From Candidatus Aegiribacteria sp. MLS_C (GTDB lineage: Bacteria; Fermentibacterota; Fermentibacteria; Fermentibacterales; JCC-6), in assembly GCA_002030045.1 (NCBI GenBank), contig LQBI01000031.1, forward strand, positions 30,854-94,853: DNA of 64,000 nucleotides, written 5' to 3'. The notes below the pieces were generated by a model that saw only the letters and a program-made list of their open reading frames with translations, ran no database searches and was not told the DNA's origin. Below, in pieces: positions 53,073-61,984 of the stretch; position 1 is the first letter of the stretch; each line of letters starts with the position of its first letter. Position numbers and translations under genes: made by a program.

Positions 53073-54581
53073 TTGGATGGAGAGATGACGCTGCTGATCC
53101 TGGCCTTTCTGTCAGTACACGGGAGCATCTACGACGAGACTCCCATGACCGTCAATCCCGACCCTGACTACAGGATGGGGACCTACGAGGAATGGATGGC
53201 GGGTCAGCCCCCCTACCTGCCGCTGGAGGCGGTCACGATCGCAGGCACCGACGGAGGACAGTTCCTGCTTGTCTTCGAGGAGGGTCTGACCGACAGTCTC
53301 ACTCCCGGTCTGCTGGACCAGTGGACCTCGGACATACAGTCCGGAGGCCTGACCACCGAGGTTGTGGAGGTGAACTACAGCGCTCCTGAGGACCTGAGGG
53401 CGTTCCTGCAGGACAGGTTCTCGCAGGGAATGGAGGGCGCCGTGCTGGTGGGGGACCTGCCCGCGGCATGGTGCGCCCTGGAGGATGCAAAGAACTACCA
53501 GAGCGGCGAGACCTTCCCCGCCGACTACTTCTACATGGACCTGGACGGAACCTGGGAGGACAACTGGATAGGCTATCCCTTCATGGGGAATCCGGGCAGC
53601 GACGGTCTGTACGATACGTTCAGCGGCAGTCTCGACCCGGAGATATACGTGGGCAGGATAAAGGTGGACAACCTGACGGCCCTGGGGGACCCGGTGGACA
53701 TACTCTGCTCCTACCTGGAGAGGAACCATCAGTGGAGGCTCAACGGAGATCCCGAACCGCTGTACGCTCTCTGTTACGTCGACGATGACTGGGTGCCCTG
53801 GGCTCCCGGATATCAGGCCTCGATGCAGTACCTCTATCCTCTCACTGAACTGGTCAGCGAGGAGTCCGCCACCAACGGCACGGACTACATAGAGAACAGG
53901 GTGCCAGGGGACTACGTATGGATAAGCCCCTTCGTCCATTCCAACCCCGGAGGGCATTACTGGTCGCCGGGCCCTACCACCTACTGGGACCAGATAGTCC
54001 CCGCCCTTCCGGAGGCCCGTTTCTACAACCTCTTCGCCTGCTCGAACTGCAGGTTCACAACCGTGCACTGCATGGGCTCGGTGTATTCCCTCTGCACCGG
54101 CAGCGGCCTGGCCGCCGTGGGCAGCACTAAGAGCGGGTCCATGCTGCAGTTCACCCCCTTCTACAGTCCCCTGGGAACGGGCAGCTCCCTGGGAGAGGCC
54201 TACATGGACTGGTGGGACTACATAGCCGCGGGAGGACTGACACCCAGCGAGAAGTCCTGGCACCTTGGAATGGTGCTGCTCGGCGATCCGTCGCTGATGC
54301 CGGCGATGCACATACTTGGGATCGGGGAAGGCAATGAAGCGGCTGTCACGCTGAATCCGGTTCTTTCCTCCAATCCCTGCAGGGGCAGCCTGACCGTATC
54401 CTTCCCGGGAACCTCGGGAACCGTTCAGGTCTTCGACCTGTCCGGCAGGCTGACCGCTTCGGGAGCCATGACCGGATCCTCCTGCACATTGGACCTTGCT
54501 GGAGCGACCGCAGGGTCCTACCTGGTCCGGGCTTCCTCGGAAGAGGGTACGGGGACTGCGCGAATGGTTCTCCTGCGCTGA
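53073..54581 (+). CDS. C25 (gingipain-like) secreted protein with T9SS type-A C-terminal domain
   Basis: The product has 502 residues; ATG 53085 is an alternative start (GGAGAG just before it). After a short signal (LLILAFLSVHGSIYD) the protein shows C25-like blocks: FSQGMEGAVLVGDLPAAW, FPADYFYMDLDGTWEDN, DPEIYVGRIKVDNL, then ISPFVHSNPGGHYW and FYNLFACSNCRFTT (candidate catalytic His and Cys region), GLAAVGSTKSGSML, GEAYMDWW, LLGDPSLMP. The end (LNPVLSSNPCRGSLTVSF, VQVFDLSGRLTASG, GSYLVRASSEEG, ARMVLLR) is a T9SS-type domain. It is a likely exported cysteine protease or inactive relative. Confidence 0.8.
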   Translation: MDGEMTLLILAFLSVHGSIYDETPMTVNPDPDYRMGTYEEWMAGQPPYLPLEAVTIAGTDGGQFLLVFEEGLTDSLTPGLLDQWTSDIQSGGLTTEVVEVNYSAPEDLRAFLQDRFSQGMEGAVLVGDLPAAWCALEDAKNYQSGETFPADYFYMDLDGTWEDNWIGYPFMGNPGSDGLYDTFSGSLDPEIYVGRIKVDNLTALGDPVDILCSYLERNHQWRLNGDPEPLYALCYVDDDWVPWAPGYQASMQYLYPLTELVSEESATNGTDYIENRVPGDYVWISPFVHSNPGGHYWSPGPTTYWDQIVPALPEARFYNLFACSNCRFTTVHCMGSVYSLCTGSGLAAVGSTKSGSMLQFTPFYSPLGTGSSLGEAYMDWWDYIAAGGLTPSEKSWHLGMVLLGDPSLMPAMHILGIGEGNEAAVTLNPVLSSNPCRGSLTVSFPGTSGTVQVFDLSGRLTASGAMTGSSCTLDLAGATAGSYLVRASSEEGTGTARMVLLR

Positions 54582-54628
54582 CCGAAGGTTTCAAGCGGGA
54601 ATGACCCCGGGTCGAGCGACGACGGAGC

Positions 54629-54650
54629 GGGGGGCGGATGCCCCCCTTTC
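54629..54650. terminator. Hairpin terminator between convergent genes
   Basis: GGGGGGC (54629-54635) pairs with GCCCCCC (54640-54646), loop GGAT, followed by TTTC. It separates the C25-like gene from the convergent parvulin-like gene. Confidence 0.65.
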
Positions 54651-54656
54651 GTCATT

Positions 54657-56261
54657 TCAGAGCTGTATCCAGAGGGCCGGGTCCTCCGGGAGTTGTGACA
54701 GTATATCCTCGTTGATCATCATACCGTACCTGTCTTCCAGCCTGCGCATCACGTCCACGGTTGCCTGCTCCTCGAGCCGGCTCCTGGTCATGGTCATTAT
54801 GCGGTCCTGGATCTCCTCGAAGGTGGCCTCGCGCTCAGGGAAGACCTCCAGCAGCCTGAACATGCACACCTCATTCGAGGAGTACAGCTCAAGCGGCCCC
54901 AGCCAGGACAGGGTGTCCAGGGGATCCATGAGGAAGACCTCGTCCCCGTAGAACCCGGGGATCTCCGTCACTTCAAGGGGTCTGGTCATCTGGGGGTTTT
55001 CCGGGTCAGCGGCCAGCATGGGGAAACCCTCCATGCCGGCGAGACGCTCATCCCGCTGTTCCTCGGGAAGCGACATCAGGACGGTGGCGGAATCCCTGGG
55101 CATTCTCACCGCCTGGAGCGAACGGGTCTCGGGAACGGTGAGGGGTTCCTCCATGTTCTCGAAGAAGTCCCTCATGTCAGCCTCCGTTACCGTTACACCG
55201 GACGCTATGGTATCGGTGTAGAACTCCTCGGCAGCTATCTCGAGCAGATAGACATCCCTCTCGGCTTCGAGCGAATCAAGGACTTCGGCGTGTTCCCCGG
55301 AGATGACGGAGAAGGCGTACCCGTTGTAATGGATGAGTTCGAGGAGCGTCAGGAGCCATGCGGTATCCGCGGGATCGAAGGAGGAATACCTGCCCGAATA
55401 GTAGGACATCTCATCCTGCAGGTCCCCGACGGTGATACTCCCTGTTCCCGTTTCCATGAGGATGGTCTCCTCAGAAGGCATCTGTCCCTCCCCTGTGTGG
55501 AAGCCGGCGACCGCCTCCAGGGCCGCCGTGTCAAGCAGCAGCACCTCATCCTCGTTCAGACTGGCCATCAGTTCATCGTATTCGCGGTTGTACTCACGGT
55601 TTGCGATGTTACTTATGATGTTCCGGCGCAGAGCCGCCGTGTCCGCCATCAAGGCGGCCATTGAGACGGAATCCGCGGTGCCGATGGAGTCCAGCCTGAT
55701 GACAAGTCCCGTCCTGGAAGTCCCGGTCATACCGTTCTCCAGCGAATCCATGAGAACGAGCATGTCCTCCGGCAGGGATGGCATGTGGACTGGACCGTAG
55801 TTCATCTCTTCCTCCGTACCCGGGTCGATGGTGAAGTAGGCCATCACGCCCAGCCGGTCCATGAACTCGTCCACCTGCTCCTGTGTGACCGCCTCCTCCT
55901 CCGCTTCGTACAGGATCCTGCGGAATTCGACACCGATCGTCTCCCTGAGCCAGGAGTCGGCCATGGAGACCATCTCGGGATCCGTGAGGTATCCGCCGGC
56001 CTCCAGTTCCTTCTCCAGGAGGAGTCTCCTTCCGTAGGTGACTATGAACTCCCCTACGGTATTCTCCTTCTCGGTGAATACCTCCCGCTGGTTCGGTTCC
56101 ATTGCGGTCCAGGCCTCACCCAGGTCGCCGACTGTCAGAGTGTCGGCGCCCAGGACCAGCAGCCATGTGCCGCTGTGCAGCTCGGGGCCTCCGCAGGCCG
56201 CCAGGACCAGGAGCTGCAGTGTTAGAAGAGCTGCCGCAGCAATTGCGTTCGAATGTTTCAA
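54657..56261 (-). CDS. Lipoprotein, SurA/PpiD-like periplasmic folding factor (parvulin-type)
   Basis: The product has 534 residues. A lipoprotein signal (LLTLQLLVLAACGG) is followed by a SurA/PrsA-like N-terminal chaperone region (VGDLGEAWTAMEPNQREVFTEKENTVGEFI, then GRRLLLEKELEAGGYLTDPEM, with helices typical of SurA N-domains). A duplicated copy of this architecture begins near residue 275. Towards the C-terminus VPETRSLQAVRMP and SNEVCMFRLLEVFPEREATFEEIQDRI resemble the strands and helix of a parvulin PPIase domain, though the central part is divergent. Such proteins assist outer-membrane protein folding. It is the third gene (46-base gap) after butyrate kinase and the mutase, but that link is probably incidental. 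Confidence 0.7.
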   Translation of the reverse strand: MKHSNAIAAAALLTLQLLVLAACGGPELHSGTWLLVLGADTLTVGDLGEAWTAMEPNQREVFTEKENTVGEFIVTYGRRLLLEKELEAGGYLTDPEMVSMADSWLRETIGVEFRRILYEAEEEAVTQEQVDEFMDRLGVMAYFTIDPGTEEEMNYGPVHMPSLPEDMLVLMDSLENGMTGTSRTGLVIRLDSIGTADSVSMAALMADTAALRRNIISNIANREYNREYDELMASLNEDEVLLLDTAALEAVAGFHTGEGQMPSEETILMETGTGSITVGDLQDEMSYYSGRYSSFDPADTAWLLTLLELIHYNGYAFSVISGEHAEVLDSLEAERDVYLLEIAAEEFYTDTIASGVTVTEADMRDFFENMEEPLTVPETRSLQAVRMPRDSATVLMSLPEEQRDERLAGMEGFPMLAADPENPQMTRPLEVTEIPGFYGDEVFLMDPLDTLSWLGPLELYSSNEVCMFRLLEVFPEREATFEEIQDRIMTMTRSRLEEQATVDVMRRLEDRYGMMINEDILSQLPEDPALWIQL

Positions 56262-56307
56262 GGCTGTCGAACCTCCCTTTAATTCTGTTTTGCGGCGGTG
56301 CCGTCGC

Positions 56308-57972
56308 CTAGAGGACCGTCTGGGGAGTGTACTCCCCGAAACGATCCCTGAGAACGCCGCATATCTCTCCGAGGGTTGCGTAGGAACGCACGGCGTCCAG
56401 TATGAAGGGCATCAGGTTGGCCTCCCCGGAGGCAGCCGAGTCCAGTGCCTCCAGCCTGCTCTTCACAAGCCCGTTGTCCCTGTTCTCCCTTATTTCCTCG
56501 AGTCTGCGGTACTGGGCCTGCTCCACGGCGGGGTCCACTTTCAGGAGACCTTCGGGCGGCGGTTCGTCGATGACGTAGCTGTTGACTCCCACTACTATCC
56601 TGTCCTTCCGCTCGATCTCCCTCTGGCAGGTGTAGGCGGATTCCTGTATCTGCCTCTGGGGATAACCCTCCTCGATTGCGTGTACCATACCTCCCAGGGC
56701 GTCGATCTTCCCTATGTGCTCGAAGGCCTGCGCCTCTATCCTGTCCGTAAGCTCCTCGATGTAGTAGCTGCCGGCCAGCGGATCCACAGTGTCTGTGACA
56801 CCCGATTCGCTGGCGATGATCTGCTGGGTCCTGAGGGCTATTCTCACTGCATGTTCGGAGGGAAGCGCCAGAGCCTCGTCCCTGCTGTTGGTGTGCAGAC
56901 TCTGTGTACCTCCCAGAACCGCCGCCAGCGTCTGTACCGCCACTCTGACTATGTTGTTGTCAGGCTGCTGGGCTGTGAGAGTGGACCCTCCGGTTTGCGT
57001 GTGGAACCTCAGCATCATGCTCCTCGGATCCTCGGCGCCGAACCTGTCCTTCATTATTCCGGCCCACATACGCCTTGCGGCCCTGAACTTGGCGACCTCC
57101 TCCAGCAGATCGTTGTGGGCGTTGAAGAAGAAACTCAGCCGGGGAGCGAATTCATCCACGTCCAGCCCGGCCCTGACGGCGGCTTCCACATATGCGATAC
57201 CGTCGGCCAGGGTGAAGGCCACTTCCTGGGAAGCCGTACAACCCGCCTCCCTGATGTGGTACCCGGAAATGCTTATGGTGTTCCATCTGGGTACGCTGGT
57301 GCTGCAGAAGCTGAATATGTCTGTGATGAGACGCATGGAGTGCTCGGGCGGGAAGATGTACGTGCCCCTGGCCATGTACTCCTTCAGGATGTCGTTCTGT
57401 ATGGTTCCCCGGAGCTTCCCGGCGGGGACCGACTGCTTTTCAGCAACCGCTATGTACATGGCAAGAAGCACCGATGCAGGCGCGTTTATGGTCATGGAGG
57501 TGGAGACCGTATCCAGGGGGATACCCTCGAAGAGGACTTCCATGTCGGCCAGGCTGTCTATGGCCACCCCCACTTTCCCCACTTCTCCGGAACAGAGGGG
57601 ATGGTCCGAATCGTAGCCGATCTGTGTGGGAAGGTCGAAGGCTACGGAGAGCCCGGTCTGGCCCTGCTTCAGGAGGTACCTGTACCGCTGGTTGGACTCC
57701 TCGGCGCTTCCGAAACCCGCATACTGCCGCATGGTCCAGAACCTGCCCCTGTACATGGTGGGCTGCACTCCCCTGGTATAGGGGTAATCCCCGGGGAAGC
57801 CGAGGTCCCTAAGGTATTCGTCACCGGGGTTCTCGGGGAAGTAGACCCTTTCCACCGGGTCGCCGGAACCTGTCCTGAAGACCTCCCTTCGCTCCGGGTA
57901 CTTCTCCAGTACGGGTTCCAGGACGTCCCTGCGCCATTTGGCAAGTTCCTTCTCGAATCTGTTCTCACCCAT
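56308..57972 (-). CDS. Methylmalonyl/isobutyryl-CoA mutase, large (catalytic) subunit
   Basis: The product has 554 residues, the TIM-barrel half of a B12-dependent acyl-CoA mutase: [117 protein letters not shown] and [11 protein letters not shown]. The B12-binding small subunit (D-x-H-x-x-G) is absent here and must be elsewhere. Members interconvert methylmalonyl- and succinyl-CoA or isobutyryl- and butyryl-CoA. The start overlaps the end of the butyrate kinase gene by 8 bases, which favours butyryl/isobutyryl-CoA as substrate (inference). Confidence 0.93.
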   Translation of the reverse strand: MGENRFEKELAKWRRDVLEPVLEKYPERREVFRTGSGDPVERVYFPENPGDEYLRDLGFPGDYPYTRGVQPTMYRGRFWTMRQYAGFGSAEESNQRYRYLLKQGQTGLSVAFDLPTQIGYDSDHPLCSGEVGKVGVAIDSLADMEVLFEGIPLDTVSTSMTINAPASVLLAMYIAVAEKQSVPAGKLRGTIQNDILKEYMARGTYIFPPEHSMRLITDIFSFCSTSVPRWNTISISGYHIREAGCTASQEVAFTLADGIAYVEAAVRAGLDVDEFAPRLSFFFNAHNDLLEEVAKFRAARRMWAGIMKDRFGAEDPRSMMLRFHTQTGGSTLTAQQPDNNIVRVAVQTLAAVLGGTQSLHTNSRDEALALPSEHAVRIALRTQQIIASESGVTDTVDPLAGSYYIEELTDRIEAQAFEHIGKIDALGGMVHAIEEGYPQRQIQESAYTCQREIERKDRIVVGVNSYVIDEPPPEGLLKVDPAVEQAQYRRLEEIRENRDNGLVKSRLEALDSAASGEANLMPFILDAVRSYATLGEICGVLRDRFGEYTPQTVL

Positions 57973-59065
57973 TGCCGGACCTTTCCGCCGGGTCGTACTC
58001 CCTGGCCTGCTCCTGGCCCCTGAGGACCCTCAGTGCACCAAGAGCGAGGGCTTCCATCTCCCTTTCCCCGGGATACACCATGACCTCGGCTATGAAGGAA
58101 ACCCTGTCCCTGATCCAGCCTACGAAGTTCCTGTCGTAGGCGACTCCTCCGGTTATAACGATGCCATCCACCCGGCCGGAGAGAACTGTGGACAGAGCAC
58201 CTATCTCCTTGGCCACCTGGTACGCCATGGCCTCATAGACCGCCCGGTAGACCCGGTTGCCCTGTTCTATCTCGCGTTCGACCTGCAGCATGTCGTTGGT
58301 GCCGAGATACGCTACGATGCCTCCGGCACCCTTTATCATCCTCTTGATCTCGCCGTGGGTCTTTTTTCCGCTGAAACAGAGGTCCACAAGGTCTCCGACC
58401 GGGAGGCCGCCGGATCTCTCCGGAGTGAAGGGACCGTCGCCGTTCAGGGCGTTGTTGACGTCGATGATGCGACCCCTGCTATGGGCGCCCACGGAGATCC
58501 CGCCTCCGAGGTGCACGACTATGAGGTTCAGATCGTCGTAGTTCCTTCCAAGGTCCGCCGAGGCCTTCCTGGCCACGGCTTTCTGGTTGAGGGCGTGCAG
58601 GATGGATCTCCTGGGGATATCCGGGTGGCCTGAATACCTGGCTATGTCCTCCATCTCGTCAACCACCACCGGATCGACTATGAAGGCTGGACAGCCAGCC
58701 AGCCTGGCAAGCTCCTTCGCTATCGGGGCACCGAGGTTGGAAACGTGCTCCCCCTGGACACCCCTGCGCAGGTCCTCTATGAGCCATTCGCCCACGGAGT
58801 ATGTGCCTCCCTCTATGGGGTAGACCACGCCTCCGCGGCCCACTATGCCGTCGAACGAAGCGATCTCGAAACCGGCCTTTTCCAGTTCCCCCAGGATCAC
58901 GCTCTCCCTGAAATCGTACTGGTCGAAGATATGCTCGAAACCTGCGAGTTCCTCGCTGGAATGCGATATCTTCGTGGACCACGTCTCATTCTCGTCGTCG
59001 AAAACGGATATCTTCGTAGAGGTGGAACCCGGGTTGATGGCAAGTATCCTGATACTATCTGACAT
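57965..59065 (-). CDS. buk: Butyrate kinase
   Basis: The product has 366 residues with the acetate/butyrate kinase fold: [20 protein letters not shown] (phosphate-binding), [23 protein letters not shown]-type helix [85 protein letters not shown] and [13 protein letters not shown]. It interconverts butyryl phosphate and butyrate with ATP. Together with phosphate butyryltransferase, which starts at 63541, it makes the ptb-buk route, though the two are not adjacent here. It is translationally linked to the acyl-CoA mutase gene. Confidence 0.97.
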   Translation of the reverse strand: MSDSIRILAINPGSTSTKISVFDDENETWSTKISHSSEELAGFEHIFDQYDFRESVILGELEKAGFEIASFDGIVGRGGVVYPIEGGTYSVGEWLIEDLRRGVQGEHVSNLGAPIAKELARLAGCPAFIVDPVVVDEMEDIARYSGHPDIPRRSILHALNQKAVARKASADLGRNYDDLNLIVVHLGGGISVGAHSRGRIIDVNNALNGDGPFTPERSGGLPVGDLVDLCFSGKKTHGEIKRMIKGAGGIVAYLGTNDMLQVEREIEQGNRVYRAVYEAMAYQVAKEIGALSTVLSGRVDGIVITGGVAYDRNFVGWIRDRVSFIAEVMVYPGEREMEALALGALRVLRGQEQAREYDPAERSGNG

Positions 59066-59157
59066 TCTTCTCCCATCTGAATATGCTTGTATTGATGGAC
59101 CAGCATGCCTGCTCGATACGGCATAAACTAATTCGAGGCAGAGGGAATGCCAATTAT

Positions 59158-59592
59158 ATGAAAAAAGGCAACTTCGCGGTGATCGAAGCGCTGAAGGTGG
59201 TATTCAGGCAGATCGGCAGGCTGGGGGAGGGGTTCCGGATAGAGAAGGAGGAGGCCCTTTCCGGCGAAGGGGACCTGACCCTGGAGGATCTCCGCGAACG
59301 TTCGAAGACCCGTTACAGGCTGGAACTGGCTGAACTCGTGCGGGAGACTCAGCGCCTCCGCAGGAGCATCGACCGGCTGCAGCCCGCCATGGAGGAAGCG
59401 GAGGACCTGGTCGATTCCTGCCTCAGGGCAGCTGAGGAGCTTAGAATGCACCTTGTGTCCGCTCCCAACAGGCTGATCCGGGCGATATCGGCTGCGGACG
59501 GTTCCCTGGAGCGGGAAGATACCGTTCAGGGCAACACCCCCGATCAGGATGATGGTTCCGTTCTGGACAGTACATCCGGGACCGGGGACTGA
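59158..59592 (+). CDS. Hypothetical coiled-coil protein
   Basis: The product has 144 residues from ATG 59158 (GAGGGA upstream, spacing a little long). The middle (about 10-110) is predicted helical and coiled-coil: IEALKVVFRQIGRLGEGFRIEKEEALSGEG, RSKTRYRLELAELVRETQRLRRSIDRLQPAMEEAEDL. The last 25 residues are Asp/Ser-rich. It has no signal or membrane segment. No family is recognised. It lies just upstream of aspS in the same direction and may be cotranscribed with it. An in-frame upstream ATG (59083) would add a stretch without a ribosome site. Confidence 0.5.
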   Translation: MKKGNFAVIEALKVVFRQIGRLGEGFRIEKEEALSGEGDLTLEDLRERSKTRYRLELAELVRETQRLRRSIDRLQPAMEEAEDLVDSCLRAAEELRMHLVSAPNRLIRAISAADGSLEREDTVQGNTPDQDDGSVLDSTSGTGD

Positions 59593-59662
59593 ACCTCGTC
59601 CCCGCGAGGTCATCACAGGCTATATTACGCAGACACCCGGCATGGAACCTGAAAGGAATCAG

Positions 59663-61006
59663 ATGAAGGTAGTCACCGACAGTGGACTGGCAGGCCCCGT
59701 GACGGCGGAGCAGCTTGGGAGGATGTCCGGCGATTCCGTCAGGCTGCATGGAGTAGTGCAGAGGATACGGCGCCTGGGCTGGGGAGCGTTCATCATCCTC
59801 AGGAGACACGACGGCCTAGTGCAGTGCGTGATGGGCGCAGATGGAAACGAGGGTACGCTGGACGGCCTCGAGATCGAGCAGTCCGTGGAGGTGACGGGTA
59901 CGGTCAGCGAGGCGCGGATCAAGGACGTCTCCATAAACCCGGGGAACGTCGAGATCAAGCTGGATTCCCTGCGGGTGATCAGCTCACCGGCGGAGCAGTC
60001 GCCGGTGGACATGAGCAAGAAGATACTGGACCTGCATATCGACACCAACCTGGACATGAGGCCGCTGAGCCTCAGGCATCCCGTGGAAAGGGCCAGGCTG
60101 AAGATCGCCGACACCCTGTCAGCCGCATTCAGGGAAGCCCTTGCCCAGCGCGGTTTCACCGAGATACACACTCCCAAGATCTGCTCTGCGGGAGCGGAGG
60201 GAGGCGCCAACATCTTCAGGGTCCAGTATTTCGACAGAGAAGCCTTCCTCGCCCAGTCTCCCCAGTTCTACAAGCAGATGGGTGTCGGGGTGTTCGAGAG
60301 GGTCTTCGAGGTCGGTCCGGTCTTCAGGGCGGAACCCCACCAGACCTCGCGCCACGTCAACGAGTATACCTCCATGGATCTCGAGATGGGGTTCATCGAT
60401 TCCTTCGAGGACGTGATGGCGACGGAGATGGCTGTTCTGAGACACTGCATGGAAGCTCTCCGGGAGAGGAACGGCTACGAGCTGGAGATGCTGGAGGCAC
60501 GTCTGCCCCAGGTGCCCGACGGGGTCCCCACCGTGACTCTCGAGGAAGCTCACGGCATAACCCTGGAACTCACAGGCGTGGACTGCACCGGGGAGCCGGA
60601 CCTGAGCCCCGAGGAGGAGAAGGTTCTCTCTGAGCACGCGAGCGCCAGCTGGGGATCCGAGTTCCTCTTCGTGACACATTTCCCCACCGGAAAGAGGCCC
60701 TTCTACACCATGGACGACCCGGATGCTCCCGGGACGACCCTGAGCTTCGACCTTCTTCTGAGGGGACTGGAGGTCACCACCGGAGGACAGAGGATACACG
60801 ACTACCAGATGCAGGTAGAGAAGATGCGGGCCTTCGGACTTGACCCTGATTCGTTCCAGGGATACCTCCAGGCCCACCGTTACGGGCTCCCCCCGCACGG
60901 AGGCCTTGCCATAGGTCTGGAAAGGCTCGCAGCCAGGGTACTCGAGGTGGAGAACATAAGACTGACGACCATGTTCCCGAGGGATGTGAAGCGTCTGACT
61001 CCGTAA
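59663..61006 (+). CDS. aspS: Aspartyl-tRNA synthetase, archaeal (non-bacterial) type
   Basis: The product has 447 residues from ATG 59663 (AAAGGA, five bases spacing); a TATATT box is at 59621-59626. The N-terminal OB-fold (VRLHGVVQRIRRLGWGAFIILRRHDGLVQCVM) precedes a class II core: RARLKIADTLSAAFREALAQRGFTEIHTPKI, FRAEPHQTSRHVNEYTSMDLEMGF (motif 2) and HGGLAIGLERLAARVLEVENIRLTTMFPRD (motif 3). It lacks the bacterial insertion domain of about 120 residues, so it is the archaeal-type enzyme, often non-discriminating (also charging tRNA-Asn). Four copies of a 21-base repeat start inside its last codons (60992). Confidence 0.95.
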   Translation: MKVVTDSGLAGPVTAEQLGRMSGDSVRLHGVVQRIRRLGWGAFIILRRHDGLVQCVMGADGNEGTLDGLEIEQSVEVTGTVSEARIKDVSINPGNVEIKLDSLRVISSPAEQSPVDMSKKILDLHIDTNLDMRPLSLRHPVERARLKIADTLSAAFREALAQRGFTEIHTPKICSAGAEGGANIFRVQYFDREAFLAQSPQFYKQMGVGVFERVFEVGPVFRAEPHQTSRHVNEYTSMDLEMGFIDSFEDVMATEMAVLRHCMEALRERNGYELEMLEARLPQVPDGVPTVTLEEAHGITLELTGVDCTGEPDLSPEEEKVLSEHASASWGSEFLFVTHFPTGKRPFYTMDDPDAPGTTLSFDLLLRGLEVTTGGQRIHDYQMQVEKMRAFGLDPDSFQGYLQAHRYGLPPHGGLAIGLERLAARVLEVENIRLTTMFPRDVKRLTP

Positions 61007-61075
61007 GGGTTTCGTCTGACACCGTAAGGGTTTAATCTGACCCCGTAAGGGCTTCGTCTGACCCCGCAGGGGCCG
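60992..61075 (+). repeat. Four tandem 21-bp repeats overlapping the aspS stop
   Basis: Copies start at 60992, 61013, 61034 and 61055, each of the form CGTCTGAC-N-CCGTAAGGGTTT with few changes. The first holds the aspS stop codon (TAA 61004-61006), so the gene's last five codons with the stop were duplicated downstream. Confidence 0.95.
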
Positions 61076-61144
61076 GCAAGTTGCGGATGACTTTTATCCG
61101 GGAAGGCTGCCTGGTGTCGTCAGGCCCGGCATGACGGGTCCGTC

Positions 61145-61984
61145 TCAGATGTCGATTGACGGAGGACCCGGGGGCAGTTCGTCGGATTCCTCATCGGATT
61201 CGTCCCGTTCCTCCTTTTCCCCCCGCTGAAGGCTCAGGTCCCGGTCCTTCATTCCCACGAACTTCCCGAATGCGGATCTCTCCAGAAGGAGGAGTCTCGC
61301 CGCCTTCTCCACCACCTCGACCGCGTCGCAGGCGGAATCCAGGTCAGGACCCAGGCCGAGTATGCCGTGCTTGCGCCAGATGACGCAGTCGCTCTCCCGA
61401 AAGGCGTTCGCGGTCTCCATGCCCAGTTCCCAGGTACCGGGTGCCATGAAGTCCAGAAAACGAACACCGCGCTTCATGAGAAGGGATATCTCGGGGTGGG
61501 ATCTGTTGACCGCGTCCTCCAGCATCTCCGCGGGGAGGTCGCTGGAGGAGAGAGCGAGCATATGCGTAGAATGGGTGTGTATCAGGGACGCGGTGTCCCA
61601 GCCCCTGGAAGCGGCTTCGGCAAGCACCAGGACATGTGTGCTGAACTCGCTGGTCGGCTTGAGGTCGGAGGCCAGCCTGATTACCTTGAGGCCATCGGCC
61701 GAAATCCGCACGGGGACGATCTCGGTGTCCATCCTGCTGATGAGCTTCCTGAAGCGGCTTCCGGCGGTAGTGATCATGAAGGTCCTTCCCGCCAGCTCCG
61801 GAACTGGCAGGGGCAGGTCCTCGGCGACCACCTCCGCATTCCATACGGAACCTTCTGCACCCGGCGGTATGAGGACGGAGATGTTGCCGGCGTTTGCCTC
61901 TGCCCATCCGCTCCTTGCCAGCTGCGCGGCCACGGTGCCGATCTCCTCCCTGGTCCGTTCAACCAGGTCCAGCGGAGTCTCCAT
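61145..61984 (-). CDS. Class II aldolase, rhamnulose-1-phosphate aldolase-like
   Basis: The product has 279 residues from ATG 61984, which overlaps the previous gene's TGA by one base. Typical class II aldolase points: RSGWAEANAGNISVLIP, FMITTAGSRFRKL, LKPTSEFSTHVLVLAEA, SLIHTHSTHMLALSS (metal-binding His-x-His), FMAPGTWELG and CVIWRKHGILGLGPDLDSACDAVEVVEKAARLLLL (third His). It resembles RhaD, which cleaves rhamnulose-1-phosphate to dihydroxyacetone phosphate and lactaldehyde, but the substrate here is unknown. The C-terminal 30 residues are acidic (KEERDESDEESDELPP) and not part of the fold. The coupling to lysine aminotransferase is unusual. Confidence 0.85.
   Translation of the reverse strand: METPLDLVERTREEIGTVAAQLARSGWAEANAGNISVLIPPGAEGSVWNAEVVAEDLPLPVPELAGRTFMITTAGSRFRKLISRMDTEIVPVRISADGLKVIRLASDLKPTSEFSTHVLVLAEAASRGWDTASLIHTHSTHMLALSSSDLPAEMLEDAVNRSHPEISLLMKRGVRFLDFMAPGTWELGMETANAFRESDCVIWRKHGILGLGPDLDSACDAVEVVEKAARLLLLERSAFGKFVGMKDRDLSLQRGEKEERDESDEESDELPPGPPSIDI

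Noticed and set aside
56038..58023. Long open frame (661 codons) antisense to the acyl-CoA mutase and lipoprotein genes
   Set aside because: It is the shadow of clearly recognisable genes on the minus strand; its translation has no domain, ribosome site or plausible composition.
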